A stretch of 64,000 nucleotides of DNA from a virus. The DNA lies in the IMG/VR virus record IMGVR_UViG_3300023106_000001, positions 62,001 through 126,000 of that record; one strand, written 5' to 3'. The position numbers were made by a program, and so were the translations under genes. The notes beneath the pieces were generated by a model. That model worked only from the letters and a program-made list of their open reading frames with translations. It ran no database searches and was not told where the DNA came from. Positions 17,556 through 25,542 of the stretch are shown here, piece after piece. Numbering within the stretch: position 1 is the stretch's first letter; each line of letters starts with the position of its first letter.

Positions 17556-18527
17556 ATGTCAAAAGAATTATTAGTTTATAAAAACGGTAATAAAGAATAC
17601 TCAATTAAAATAGGAACATCTGATAAACCTTATACTTATCAAGTTATTCCGATGTATGATGCAGACGCATTAGATGGTTTTCAGAAAATGAGAACTACAA
17701 AAATTATTGATCCTAATGTTTATAATAGAGTTAGAGTTGCAACATTCGATAGTGAGAAAAACATGTATGATGTAGGAATTACTCACAACTCCAGAATTCT
17801 TACTAAATTATATCCAGACGAAAGTTTAAGAAAAATAGCTTTACAAGATATTACAAAACTCATTATTAACCCACTTTTAGATTTTTACACTAAAGATCAA
17901 ATTTTAGATTTTAAAAATTTTGAATTTTGGGATAATTTTACAGAGAATATTGAATTAGACAACAGTTATAATACCTCTGACCCACTTCAATTATTCAAAT
18001 TATACTGCCTTATTTCTAAAGGTGATTTATGTCCAATTGAATTTGAGAGTGAGGCTTACTACAAAGGATCGGCACAATACGCAGTAGAGAATAAAGAATC
18101 TGTAGTTGATGTCGGCCAAAAAAGAAAATTAGAAATTAGCCAGGCAACTACTAAATTTATTACATTACTATCCACAGATAAAGAAGGACTAACAGCTATT
18201 CTGGAGTGGATGGGAATTACAGGAGTTGTTGACAGTGAAGATGCACTTCTTAACGATATCTTTACTACATGGCTTTCTAAAGATGACAATCAAAATCCAA
18301 AAGCTTTCTTAGAAACTTATGCTAATTACTACGAATCAGATTCAGGTAAAAAAGAGCTTGTAATGTTTAAAGACTTAAAACATCTACAAAGACAAAAGAA
18401 AGTTATTAAAGGTATGAATGGATTCTACTTAAATGACCATTTATTAGGAAAAGATTTAAAAGGCTCGGTTAAAAATATTTTAAAAGACAACAGTTTATTA
18501 GAATTAGTATATGCCGCATTAGGATAA
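17556..18527 (+). CDS. Putative virion protein downstream of the capsid gene
   Basis: A 323-residue soluble protein, first gene of its operon. The N-terminal half mixes strands and helices (VYKNGNKEYSIKIG at 6-19) and the C-terminal half is helical. No enzyme motif or known family is seen. Its position just after the capsid gene and before a connector-like gene suggests a head-completion or capsid auxiliary role. The next gene begins four bases after its stop. Confidence 0.65.
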   Translation: MSKELLVYKNGNKEYSIKIGTSDKPYTYQVIPMYDADALDGFQKMRTTKIIDPNVYNRVRVATFDSEKNMYDVGITHNSRILTKLYPDESLRKIALQDITKLIINPLLDFYTKDQILDFKNFEFWDNFTENIELDNSYNTSDPLQLFKLYCLISKGDLCPIEFESEAYYKGSAQYAVENKESVVDVGQKRKLEISQATTKFITLLSTDKEGLTAILEWMGITGVVDSEDALLNDIFTTWLSKDDNQNPKAFLETYANYYESDSGKKELVMFKDLKHLQRQKKVIKGMNGFYLNDHLLGKDLKGSVKNILKDNSLLELVYAALG

Positions 18528-18531
18528 AAAC

Positions 18532-19197
18532 ATGACAACAGAACAGTTCTACCAGAGTACAATTATAAAGCTTAATGAGAACGCCACCACCGATAAAATC
18601 AGTTTAGATAAAGGAAGGTTTTGCGTTTTAGCTAATAATGTAGCTAACAGGCTTATAGAAGTGTTTCTAGACAGGAAATTTGAAGATGATATAAGGTATA
18701 TTCAGAAAATATTAGTTCATGATTTATCTATACCATCTTCAAAAAAACTAAAAGACTTCGCAGAATTTAGTCTACCTAAAGACTATTTTGATTTCTCTAA
18801 CTTATTTTGCACGGCCACTAAAGACAAGTGCGAAAGAAAAAAAGTAGATTGCTTCGAAATAAAAGATGATGATACTAATGGAATACTAAGAGATTCTAAT
18901 AACAATCCATCTTTCAAGCACAGAGAAACACCTTTTCATTTAGCATCTGATAAAATTATTATCTACACTTCAGATGACTTTACCATCGATAGAGCAAATC
19001 TTTCCTACTATCGTTACCCAATCCAAGTTGGTCTTAAAGATCCAGAAAATCCAGAGAGTGAGTTTAATTCAAATAATCCAGAATTCGATGATAAATTTAT
19101 GAATAGAGTAATAGATTTATTGGCAGCAGAATTCTTATTGAATACAGACGATCCAAAATATCAAGCAGAAAAACAAAACGCAATAACAAAAAATTAA
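18532..19197 (+). CDS. Putative head-tail connector / ring-type protein
   Basis: A 221-residue protein. It begins with a helix (TTEQFYQSTIIKLNENA), continues with a beta-rich core (DYFDFSNLFC, KIIIYTSDDFTIDRANLSYYRYP) and ends in a helix. This layout resembles the gp11-like tail-tube/ring proteins and the 32697-33566 gene of this window. It may form one of the rings below the portal. The similarity is judged by architecture only. It lies between two virion genes on one transcript. Confidence 0.55.
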   Translation: MTTEQFYQSTIIKLNENATTDKISLDKGRFCVLANNVANRLIEVFLDRKFEDDIRYIQKILVHDLSIPSSKKLKDFAEFSLPKDYFDFSNLFCTATKDKCERKKVDCFEIKDDDTNGILRDSNNNPSFKHRETPFHLASDKIIIYTSDDFTIDRANLSYYRYPIQVGLKDPENPESEFNSNNPEFDDKFMNRVIDLLAAEFLLNTDDPKYQAEKQNAITKN

Positions 19198-19217
19198 TTT
19201 AAACAAAAAACAATAGA

Positions 19218-21476
19218 ATGGCAACAGCGGGAGCATTAGAGAGAGACTTTTTCATCCTAGATGGTAAGACTCTAACAACAGGTGGTTCTTTAAATGTAAC
19301 TAATGGCGTACTAGCCATTGTTAGTAACGATAATAAAGAACTTACACAAAACGGAAGAAAAGTTTATTCAACTTTCACAGGACAATCAAAAGATAAATCA
19401 TTCGATTTGCTTGTAGGGGCGTTCGATAAACCAGTGTCTCAATACACTACAAATAAAGCATATGAGAGCCAGACTTTCAGAATTGCTGATATTGAGGATA
19501 TTAGAGTAGAAGTTCCAAACAGAACAGGTATTGAAGTAGATGATTTTATTATCGGATACAATGGAAAACCAGGAACAGAAATTATAGTAGGAGAAAGAAC
19601 TTCTACAGGAATTGACATTACTCTTTGCGGAGATCCAATGTATAATTTAGGTTATAAAGAAGGAGAAACAACAGTGAGACTTGATTTACAATATCCTTAT
19701 CTAGATGATGACGGAGTATGTATTGATTGCGCCAATGGAGTAGTTACAATGCAGGAACTAATTGAGAATGCTGTGGCTGAATTTAACGCTACAAAATTAT
19801 TGGGTGGTGTACCTATTACAGATTATGTTGACGCATTAGTTGTTAACAGTCTAAATGGAGCATTAGAAGATACAGTTGATTATCAATATTACAATTTAAC
19901 TTTGTTTGATAATGGAGATTCAACAGCTTTAGCCAGAGTACAAGCACAATACCCACTTTACAAAGTTGTAAGAACAGACGAAGTTTCAGGAAATCAAACA
20001 GTTTATACTTTACAAGCTCCAGTGGGAACATCAATTCCTGCTTATACAACAAGTTTAGCTTCTAAAATTAAAGGATGTGATACTTGCCCAGCAGGATACA
20101 CAGAAATTGCAGCAGGATTTGTTTATTCTATTGCTTTAGAAGATGATGGAGCAAGTTTAGTAACTACAATTGATGATTTACCAGGATTTGTATCAGGAAC
20201 GGCAGTTAAAATTGGTGGTTCAGTTGCAGGTGTAGGAACATACACAGTGGTAGTAACAGCAGAGTTAACAGACGCACAAATTACAACATTCAGAGCTATT
20301 TCTGCACCAGCTTCAACAGCGGTATTTGATTTGGCAGGAGAAGTTCAAGCAGTATGTTCTAATGCAACTACAGTTTCTACTGCATGGGTATTAGGAGATA
20401 TTTGTCAGTCAACTACTAAAGCATATACAATCACAATTGCAGATGACGAGTGTGGTGGAAATATCTTAGCAGATTTACAAGAAGCTTATCCTGATTTAAC
20501 AATTGCAATTGATACAGTTAACTTGTCAAGAACAGCAACACTAACAGGTACTTCAGGAACAGCTACAATTACAATTGGCGGTATTCCTTATACAGTTACA
20601 TTTGCTACGGATTTAGCTACTACAGCTACTAACTTTATTACAACTAATAAAGCAGCAATTGAATTAGCAACAGGTGGAACGATAACTTCTAGTGGAGCAA
20701 CAATTATTTTAGTAGCACCATCAGCAACATATCCAGGATTCTCTATCACAACAGCTACAGGCACATTAGCAGGTACAGTTGCATCAGCAGTGGGATCAGG
20801 AGCACAAATTTCTTCTTTATGTCAAACAACTTATAGAACTAATGTACCAACAAATATTGTTTGTGAAGAGTGTTCAGATGAGTTCAGAGCTTTATTTACA
20901 GCGGAAGCACCTAAAAACTATGGTTTAAATGTTTGGGAGACAGCTATTGATGAATATGATGCCGCAGCAAAAATGGGTATCCGTTTCAGAGGTAAGCCTT
21001 TCACAATGTCAGGATCAGAAGAATATAGAGATGATATGCCATTTTACGCAACTTCTACTCGTATTTCTGTAGCAGGTGGCCAAGCAACATATATTGCAGA
21101 GAACTGGGAATCAAGTAAATTTCCTTTCAAAGTAAAAGTATTATCTATTGCCGCAGATCCAGAAGCATTAGGAGGTTACTTATACAACAGAGAAGATCAG
21201 GCCAGATATAACTTAGACGGTGTTGAAAGATTTGAAGGTAATAACTACGGTAAATGGTTATGGGGACAAGAATCAAGACTTAGAGGTTTAGCTCAGTATA
21301 TTCAATATACAATTACAATTAGACCTCAGTTCTATTACAAATTGTTACCACATTCTTCAATTAAAACAAATCTTAATATTATTGTTGAAGTTGGCCGTCA
21401 AGCCGCAGTAGAGACCCTTATTAATCAACTTGCTTCGGCAGCTCAATTACACGCTGTACAAGCATTTGCAAAATAA
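19218..21476 (+). CDS. Large beta-rich virion protein with Ala/Thr-rich insert
   Basis: A 752-residue structural protein. The N-terminal 230 residues and the C-terminal 190 (from about 560, ECSDEFRALF onward) look like one conserved body. Between them is a Thr/Ala/Gly-rich beta segment (about 290-550) of Ig-like or similar stranded modules, with paired cysteines (CDTC, CVEC-type spacing in CIDC and CEEC) flanking the region. Such inserts usually project from the particle. It may be a head fibre, decoration or tail-collar protein. The family is not recognised with certainty. A strong terminator follows. Confidence 0.65.
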   Translation: MATAGALERDFFILDGKTLTTGGSLNVTNGVLAIVSNDNKELTQNGRKVYSTFTGQSKDKSFDLLVGAFDKPVSQYTTNKAYESQTFRIADIEDIRVEVPNRTGIEVDDFIIGYNGKPGTEIIVGERTSTGIDITLCGDPMYNLGYKEGETTVRLDLQYPYLDDDGVCIDCANGVVTMQELIENAVAEFNATKLLGGVPITDYVDALVVNSLNGALEDTVDYQYYNLTLFDNGDSTALARVQAQYPLYKVVRTDEVSGNQTVYTLQAPVGTSIPAYTTSLASKIKGCDTCPAGYTEIAAGFVYSIALEDDGASLVTTIDDLPGFVSGTAVKIGGSVAGVGTYTVVVTAELTDAQITTFRAISAPASTAVFDLAGEVQAVCSNATTVSTAWVLGDICQSTTKAYTITIADDECGGNILADLQEAYPDLTIAIDTVNLSRTATLTGTSGTATITIGGIPYTVTFATDLATTATNFITTNKAAIELATGGTITSSGATIILVAPSATYPGFSITTATGTLAGTVASAVGSGAQISSLCQTTYRTNVPTNIVCEECSDEFRALFTAEAPKNYGLNVWETAIDEYDAAAKMGIRFRGKPFTMSGSEEYRDDMPFYATSTRISVAGGQATYIAENWESSKFPFKVKVLSIAADPEALGGYLYNREDQARYNLDGVERFEGNNYGKWLWGQESRLRGLAQYIQYTITIRPQFYYKLLPHSSIKTNLNIIVEVGRQAAVETLINQLASAAQLHAVQAFAK

Positions 21477-21497
21477 ATAAAATCCAATTAATGACAG

Positions 21498-21527
21498 AAG
21501 GAGAGAAGGTTAAAATTTTCTCTCCTT
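21498..21527 (+). terminator. Hairpin terminator before the lysis genes
   Basis: AAGGAGAGAA (21498-21507) pairs with TTCTCTCCTT (21518-21527) around a ten-base loop, followed by a run of T. No promoter is visible between it and the lysis genes, so some read-through is likely and may limit lysis gene expression. Confidence 0.75.
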
Positions 21528-21546
21528 TTTTAATAAAAATTAATCA

Positions 21547-21936
21547 ATGAATTGGATAGAATATTGGAGAGAATTTGTTTTTGTTGCGGGGTTATTAGGC
21601 GCTTGGGTTACAGGTAGAAAGTCTAAAGAGATAAAACTAAAGACAGAGGGAGCTGATGCTATTTCAGCTTTACAACGTATATATGATAAGTACATAGAAC
21701 ATAATTCTGCAATAACACAAGAGCTAACTTTAAGGCTTAATCAAGTAGAAGCTCATAACAGGGATTTACAAAAGAATTTCAACGATATGCAGATTTCATA
21801 TGCTGTAGTAGTTGGAGAAAGTAAAAAATTTGAGGCTAAGTATAACTTACTACTTAAAGAACACGAGCAACTAAAAACAGCCCATGAAAAATTGCAAAAA
21901 GATTTTGAAAAATATAAAAAAGAAAATAAAGAATGA
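21547..21936 (+). CDS. Membrane-anchored coiled-coil protein, lysis region
   Basis: A 129-residue protein with one N-terminal membrane segment (FVFVAGLLGAWVTG, about residues 11-24), followed by a long coiled coil reaching the C-terminus. This is the shape of an inner-membrane spanin subunit or a small tail/lysis regulator. It overlaps the holin-like gene by four bases and leads the lysis genes. No outer-membrane partner is identified with confidence, so the spanin reading is only a possibility. Confidence 0.65.
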   Translation: MNWIEYWREFVFVAGLLGAWVTGRKSKEIKLKTEGADAISALQRIYDKYIEHNSAITQELTLRLNQVEAHNRDLQKNFNDMQISYAVVVGESKKFEAKYNLLLKEHEQLKTAHEKLQKDFEKYKKENKE

Positions 21937-22190
21937 AACTAGTAGATGACACTCTAAAAAATAAAGATGGAATTTGGTCTAGAAAGAGCATAATGATTCT
22001 TATCACTTTTGTTTTTGTTTTATTACTAGGAACGTTTATTGTAGTTTCAGATAAGGTACTTGATAAACCAGTTAATATATATGCGATAGATGTATTTAAC
22101 TCTTTGCTTTTATTTCTAGCCACAATGACAGGAATTGCCGAAGCAAGTAAGAAGATACTAAATAAACAAATACCACCAGAAAATGAGTAA
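21933..22190 (+). CDS. Holin-like two-segment membrane protein
   Basis: An 85-residue protein with two membrane helices (about residues 19-40, MILITFVFVLLLGTFIVV, and about 53-70, VFNSLLLFLATMTGIAEA) and charged ends. It is directly upstream of and overlaps the endolysin gene by eight bases. Size, topology and position fit a class II holin that would form lesions for endolysin release. Confidence 0.7.
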   Translation: MKLVDDTLKNKDGIWSRKSIMILITFVFVLLLGTFIVVSDKVLDKPVNIYAIDVFNSLLLFLATMTGIAEASKKILNKQIPPENE

Positions 22191-22821
22191 AATAGCAGAA
22201 TTTCAAAAAGCAAACGGACTTGTAGCAGATGGGATATTAGGAAAGAAAACTTTCTCAAAAATGAAAGAAGTTTGGAAAATTAAATCTGATGAACAGCTAG
22301 CTAATTTCTTAGGCCAGTTTTCAATAGAGTCAGCAAATTTTACAAAAGACAAAGAGAATTTAAATTATTCAAAAGAAGGTTTAAAAGACTATTTTTTAAA
22401 ATACTTCCCAACGGAACAAGATAGAATAAACTACGCCAGACAACCACAAAAGATAGCAAATAAAGCTTATGCAAACAGAATGGGTAATGGTAGCGAATCA
22501 AGTGGAGACGGTTATAAATACCGTGGCTCAGGTGGAATTCAATTAACGGGGGCTAATAATTATAAAGAATTTTCTAAATGGATTGGGTCTAAAATAGTAT
22601 TAACAACCGAAGAAATAGCAACAAAATACTTTTGGGAAACAGGATTATACTATTTTACACAAAATAATTTATGGAATCTGGCTTCAAAAGTTGATGATAT
22701 AAGTATTACACAGTTAAGTAAAGCAATTAATCTGGGAAACAAAAATAGTGATAAAACTCCAAATCACTTAAAAGAAAGAATAGAAAATACAAAAAAATAT
22801 TATAAACAAATAAAGAGTTAA
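22183..22821 (+). CDS. Endolysin, GH19-type lysozyme with short peptidoglycan-binding N-terminus
   Basis: A 212-residue cell-wall hydrolase. The N-terminus (FQKANGLVADGILGKKTFSKM, residues about 5-25) looks like part of a peptidoglycan-binding domain. The catalytic part is GH19 chitinase-like: FLGQFSIESANF with the likely catalytic Glu near residue 49, then the ANRMGNG and YKYRGSGGIQLTGANNY stretch (about 104-125) that is a hallmark of phage GH19 lysozymes. No signal peptide, so it needs the holin. The endonuclease downstream begins one base after its stop. Confidence 0.88.
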   Translation: MSKIAEFQKANGLVADGILGKKTFSKMKEVWKIKSDEQLANFLGQFSIESANFTKDKENLNYSKEGLKDYFLKYFPTEQDRINYARQPQKIANKAYANRMGNGSESSGDGYKYRGSGGIQLTGANNYKEFSKWIGSKIVLTTEEIATKYFWETGLYYFTQNNLWNLASKVDDISITQLSKAINLGNKNSDKTPNHLKERIENTKKYYKQIKS

Positions 22822-22822
22822 A

Positions 22823-23584
22823 TTGGGGTATTTATATAGACATATACGATTAGACACCAATGAAGTCTTCTATATAGGAATTAGTAAATCGGTAAAAAAT
22901 TATAAAAGAGCATATTCTAAATCTCAAAGATCTGATTTCTGGAAAAACATTATCAATCAAACAGATTACAAAGTTGAAATTCTCTTAGAATCAGATGACT
23001 ATGAATTCATAAAACAAAAAGAAATTGAATTTATTGCATTATATGGCAGACGCGATAAGGGACTAGGAACCCTTTGTAATCTAACCGATGGTGGGGAAGG
23101 GTCTTGCGGAATTTTGATAAGTGAGGAACAAAGAAAGAAAATTAGTGATAGGATGAAAGGTGAAAATAACCCTTTCTATGGAAAAACCCACTCTCCAGAA
23201 AATATAGAATTAATTAGAGAAAGTAAAACTGGAACTAGACATTCAGAAGGGCAAAAGGAATTATGGAGTAAAAATAGGTCAGGAAAGAATCACCCTCAAT
23301 TTGGAATACCATTAACTCAAGAGAGAAGAGATAATATAAGTTTATCGAAAATAGGGATTAAACTTTCAGAAGAAACTAGATCCAGAATGAGTGAAAGTAG
23401 GACAGGAAAAACTTTGAGTAAAGAGCATATATTAAATTTATCAAAGAAAGTTATAAATGAATTAACACAAGAAATATACGACTGCCCTAAAGATGTAGCA
23501 GAAATATACGGATGGAACTATAAAACATTTCTTAACAGGTTAGGGGGAAATGCAAAAAATGAAACAAATTTTAAATATTTATAA
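22823..23584 (+). CDS. GIY-YIG homing endonuclease with NUMOD3 repeats
   Basis: A 253-residue endonuclease starting at TTG 22823. The nuclease module reads YLYRHIRLDTNEVFYIGIS (residues 3-21), followed by Arg near 28, a Glu in FIKQKEIEFIALYGRR and NLTDGGEG. NUMOD3-like repeats follow (EEQRKKISDRMKGENNPFYG; QERRDNISLSKIG; EETRSRMSESRTG), and a final HTH-like segment (PKDVAEIYGWNYKTFLNRL). It is inserted between the endolysin and a small membrane protein, splitting the lysis region. Confidence 0.87.
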   Translation: MGYLYRHIRLDTNEVFYIGISKSVKNYKRAYSKSQRSDFWKNIINQTDYKVEILLESDDYEFIKQKEIEFIALYGRRDKGLGTLCNLTDGGEGSCGILISEEQRKKISDRMKGENNPFYGKTHSPENIELIRESKTGTRHSEGQKELWSKNRSGKNHPQFGIPLTQERRDNISLSKIGIKLSEETRSRMSESRTGKTLSKEHILNLSKKVINELTQEIYDCPKDVAEIYGWNYKTFLNRLGGNAKNETNFKYL

Positions 23585-23588
23585 AAAA

Positions 23589-23741
23589 ATGAAAGAATAC
23601 ATAGTAGCAGGAATTATATTAGTAGTTATTATTGGAGGAATAATCAAATTTAAAAAGAAAAAAGTTAAAGATAATGATAAACCTAAATCGGCTGATACGC
23701 CACTTCCAACGCCTCCAAAACCACCAACTGGTAGTATCTAG
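23589..23741 (+). CDS. Small membrane protein with proline-rich tail
   Basis: The preferred start is ATG 23589, after the endonuclease stop, giving 50 residues. One N-terminal membrane helix (YIVAGIILVVIIGGIIKF) is followed by a Lys-rich stretch and a proline-rich tail (PLPTPPKPP). An in-frame ATG at 23550 lies inside the endonuclease and is less likely. The shape recalls small lysis proteins, but there is no lipobox cysteine, so it is not an Rz1-type lipoprotein. The next frame overlaps its tail. Confidence 0.5.
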   Translation: MKEYIVAGIILVVIIGGIIKFKKKKVKDNDKPKSADTPLPTPPKPPTGSI

Positions 23742-24096
23742 AATAACACTTTTACTATCAATAACAGTTCTATTCTTTTGCAGAAGTATAAGTGCATACA
23801 CAAGTAATTACAATGATGATATTTGGTTTATACATTTCGTAGTAGTTGAAAGATCAGCAATGCTACTTTTATTATTATCTGTATTTAAAACTGTAAAGAA
23901 GGTTTCATGGCTAATAGGAGAATTACTATTCTTTTTCTTAGCTCAGGATATAATAGATAGGCTGTTCTTCAACGTAAAAGAAATCAGTACAAATGACTAT
24001 ATAGCAATAAGTATATTAATTATAATAGCAATAATAAAATTTAAAAATAAACAAAATGACAATACCAGAACAAATAAAGAAATTATACAATTATAA
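23674..24096 (+). CDS. Small multi-helix membrane protein, overlapping start
   Basis: Up to 140 residues with three or four hydrophobic helices (ITLLLSITVLFFC near 24-36; SAMLLLLLSVF near 60-70; WLIGELLFFFLAQDI near 79-93; YIAISILIIIAIIKF near 109-123). It may be a second holin, an antiholin or an unrelated membrane protein. The only ATG far enough upstream (23674) gives a 68-base overlap with the previous gene; no good ATG, GTG or TTG follows before the first helix, so the true start is unsure. Its end overlaps the next gene by 41 bases. Confidence 0.5.
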   Translation: MINLNRLIRHFQRLQNHQLVVSRITLLLSITVLFFCRSISAYTSNYNDDIWFIHFVVVERSAMLLLLLSVFKTVKKVSWLIGELLFFFLAQDIIDRLFFNVKEISTNDYIAISILIIIAIIKFKNKQNDNTRTNKEIIQL

Positions 24097-24346
24097 TTCC
24101 GCAAGCAAACTAAAAAAGCTGTTTACTGATTTATATAATAGCATTTCAAAACCTTCGGCTACAATAGCTAAAATCACACCAACAACTAATCTTCCAGCAG
24201 TAGCGGCAACATATGCAGATTTAGCGGCGGCAAGAACATCAGTAGATGCTCAAAGAACAGCTGTTGAAGCAAGACTTGATGCAATTGAAGCAAAAATAGA
24301 TGAATACAATACAAAATTAAAAGCTTCTGGTGTAATTTCAGAATAA
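24056..24346 (+). CDS. Small helical protein sharing a motif with 24887-25198
   Basis: A 96-residue protein starting inside the end of the membrane protein. The N-terminus (EQIKKLYNYNSASKLKKLFTDLYNSI) resembles that of the 24887 protein in the pattern of I/L, K and DLYN. The C-terminus is an Ala-rich coiled coil (about residues 45-90). A short N-terminal anchor followed by a coiled coil is common in small tail or fibre-assembly proteins. Function unknown. Confidence 0.6.
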   Translation: MTIPEQIKKLYNYNSASKLKKLFTDLYNSISKPSATIAKITPTTNLPAVAATYADLAAARTSVDAQRTAVEARLDAIEAKIDEYNTKLKASGVISE

Positions 24347-24351
24347 ATAAA

Positions 24352-24885
24352 ATGGAGACAGTAGGTAAAATACATATAGATTTTGAAGTTTTTGAAACAG
24401 GTAATCCAAAAATACTTTCTGTAGCCGATACTAGCGATTGGCTCTATTCGGAAAATAAACCAAGTTACATATCAATAAAAATTCCAGGATCTTCAAAATA
24501 CAAAACAGTTTCTTTTAAAAAGTGGGCGGTAAATAATTTTAACTCTCATAATTTAGGAATATCATGTTTAAAAGGTGATTGTACAAAAGAAACTTATGTA
24601 AACTTACCTGATGGCATTTACACCATTAAATTACTTAGCGGGTATGAAGATATAGAAAAAGAGAAATATTACCTTAAAACAGATGAAATAGACTTAGAAA
24701 TAGCAAAGTCACTAACTCAAATAGGATTTGATTTCACAGATCAAACAGAAAAACAAATAAAACCTTTTCAAAAAATAGATCAATTTTTATCTGTTGCGAA
24801 ATCATGGACTAAATTAGGAGATTTTGTTAAGGCTGATAGATATTTTCAAGAAGCTAGTTCCCTATTTGATAAACAAAAATGCTAA
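24352..24885 (+). CDS. Putative tail-associated protein with LPDGIY motif
   Basis: A 177-residue protein. The first half is beta-rich (SYISIKIPGSSKYKTV, then NLGISC, then NLPDGIYTIKLL at about 83-94). The second half is helical, with a TPR-like ending (AKSWTKLGDFVKADRYFQEA). The LPDGIY stretch is familiar from small tail proteins of Bacteroidota phages, from memory. It lies between the two small related proteins and ahead of the main fibre gene, so a tail role is likely. Confidence 0.55.
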   Translation: METVGKIHIDFEVFETGNPKILSVADTSDWLYSENKPSYISIKIPGSSKYKTVSFKKWAVNNFNSHNLGISCLKGDCTKETYVNLPDGIYTIKLLSGYEDIEKEKYYLKTDEIDLEIAKSLTQIGFDFTDQTEKQIKPFQKIDQFLSVAKSWTKLGDFVKADRYFQEASSLFDKQKC

Positions 24886-24886
24886 T

Positions 24887-25198
24887 ATGACAACTCTGCA
24901 AAAAATAAAAAATTTAATTTGGTTCAATCAACCTGAAAAACTAAAACCAATTCTTTTAGATTTATATAATAGGTCAGAAGAGTCCAAGTTAACACAAGAT
25001 GAAATAGATGCTTTGGATAATTCAAATTCTCCTAGTGAACTAAATCCATTTGCAACTATTAGTGAAGTTTACAATATATTAAATGGCACAAGTATTACCT
25101 TACCTACTTTTGCAGATAATGCTTCAGCAATATTAGGAGGTTTAGAAACAAGTAGGTGGTATAAAACCCCAGCAGGTGATTTAAAAACAGTAGTGTAA
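24887..25198 (+). CDS. Small protein related to the 24056 protein
   Basis: I place the start at ATG 24887 (MTTLQKIKNLIWFNQ), just after the upstream stop; this gives 103 residues. Its N-terminus (LQKIKNLIWFNQPEKLKPIL then LDLYN) parallels EQIKKLYNYNSASKLKKLF then TDLYN in the 24056 protein. The C-terminus differs and has an extended stretch ending LETSRWYKTPAGDLKTVV. The stop shares one base with the next ATG (TAATG). It is probably a small tail protein. Confidence 0.55.
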   Translation: MTTLQKIKNLIWFNQPEKLKPILLDLYNRSEESKLTQDEIDALDNSNSPSELNPFATISEVYNILNGTSITLPTFADNASAILGGLETSRWYKTPAGDLKTVV

Positions 25199-25533
25199 TG
25201 GGACAGGAAAGTTTAGAAAAAATAAATATTGTAAATTACTTATTGCAATGGGAACAAAACCTACTAGAAGAAAATGATAAACAGTATTTGAAAGATCATT
25301 TTATGTTAGGTGACGGGGGAGATAATAGTAAGATTGAATTCTATCAGCTTTATATAAAAACTTTTTCAATGAAAAATTGTGAATTATCAGAATGGGTTTG
25401 GAAAAAAATAAATGGGACTTTAGGTAATCCTAAGAGTTGCGACATAGAAAAAATAAAACCATTTAAGGAGTGTTGTCCAAAAAACGTAACAAATATATAT
25501 AATAACTACGACTGGAAAAGTACGGAGTGGTAA
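25198..25533 (+). CDS. Small Cys/Trp-containing protein, unknown
   Basis: A 111-residue, mostly helical protein with four cysteines in its second half (NCELSEW, KSCDIEK, ECCPKN). It is coupled to the preceding gene and ends nine bases before the long fibre gene. No family recognised. It may be a fibre-associated protein, judging by position. Confidence 0.55.
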   Translation: MGQESLEKINIVNYLLQWEQNLLEENDKQYLKDHFMLGDGGDNSKIEFYQLYIKTFSMKNCELSEWVWKKINGTLGNPKSCDIEKIKPFKECCPKNVTNIYNNYDWKSTEW

Positions 25534-25542
25534 AATTAAAAA

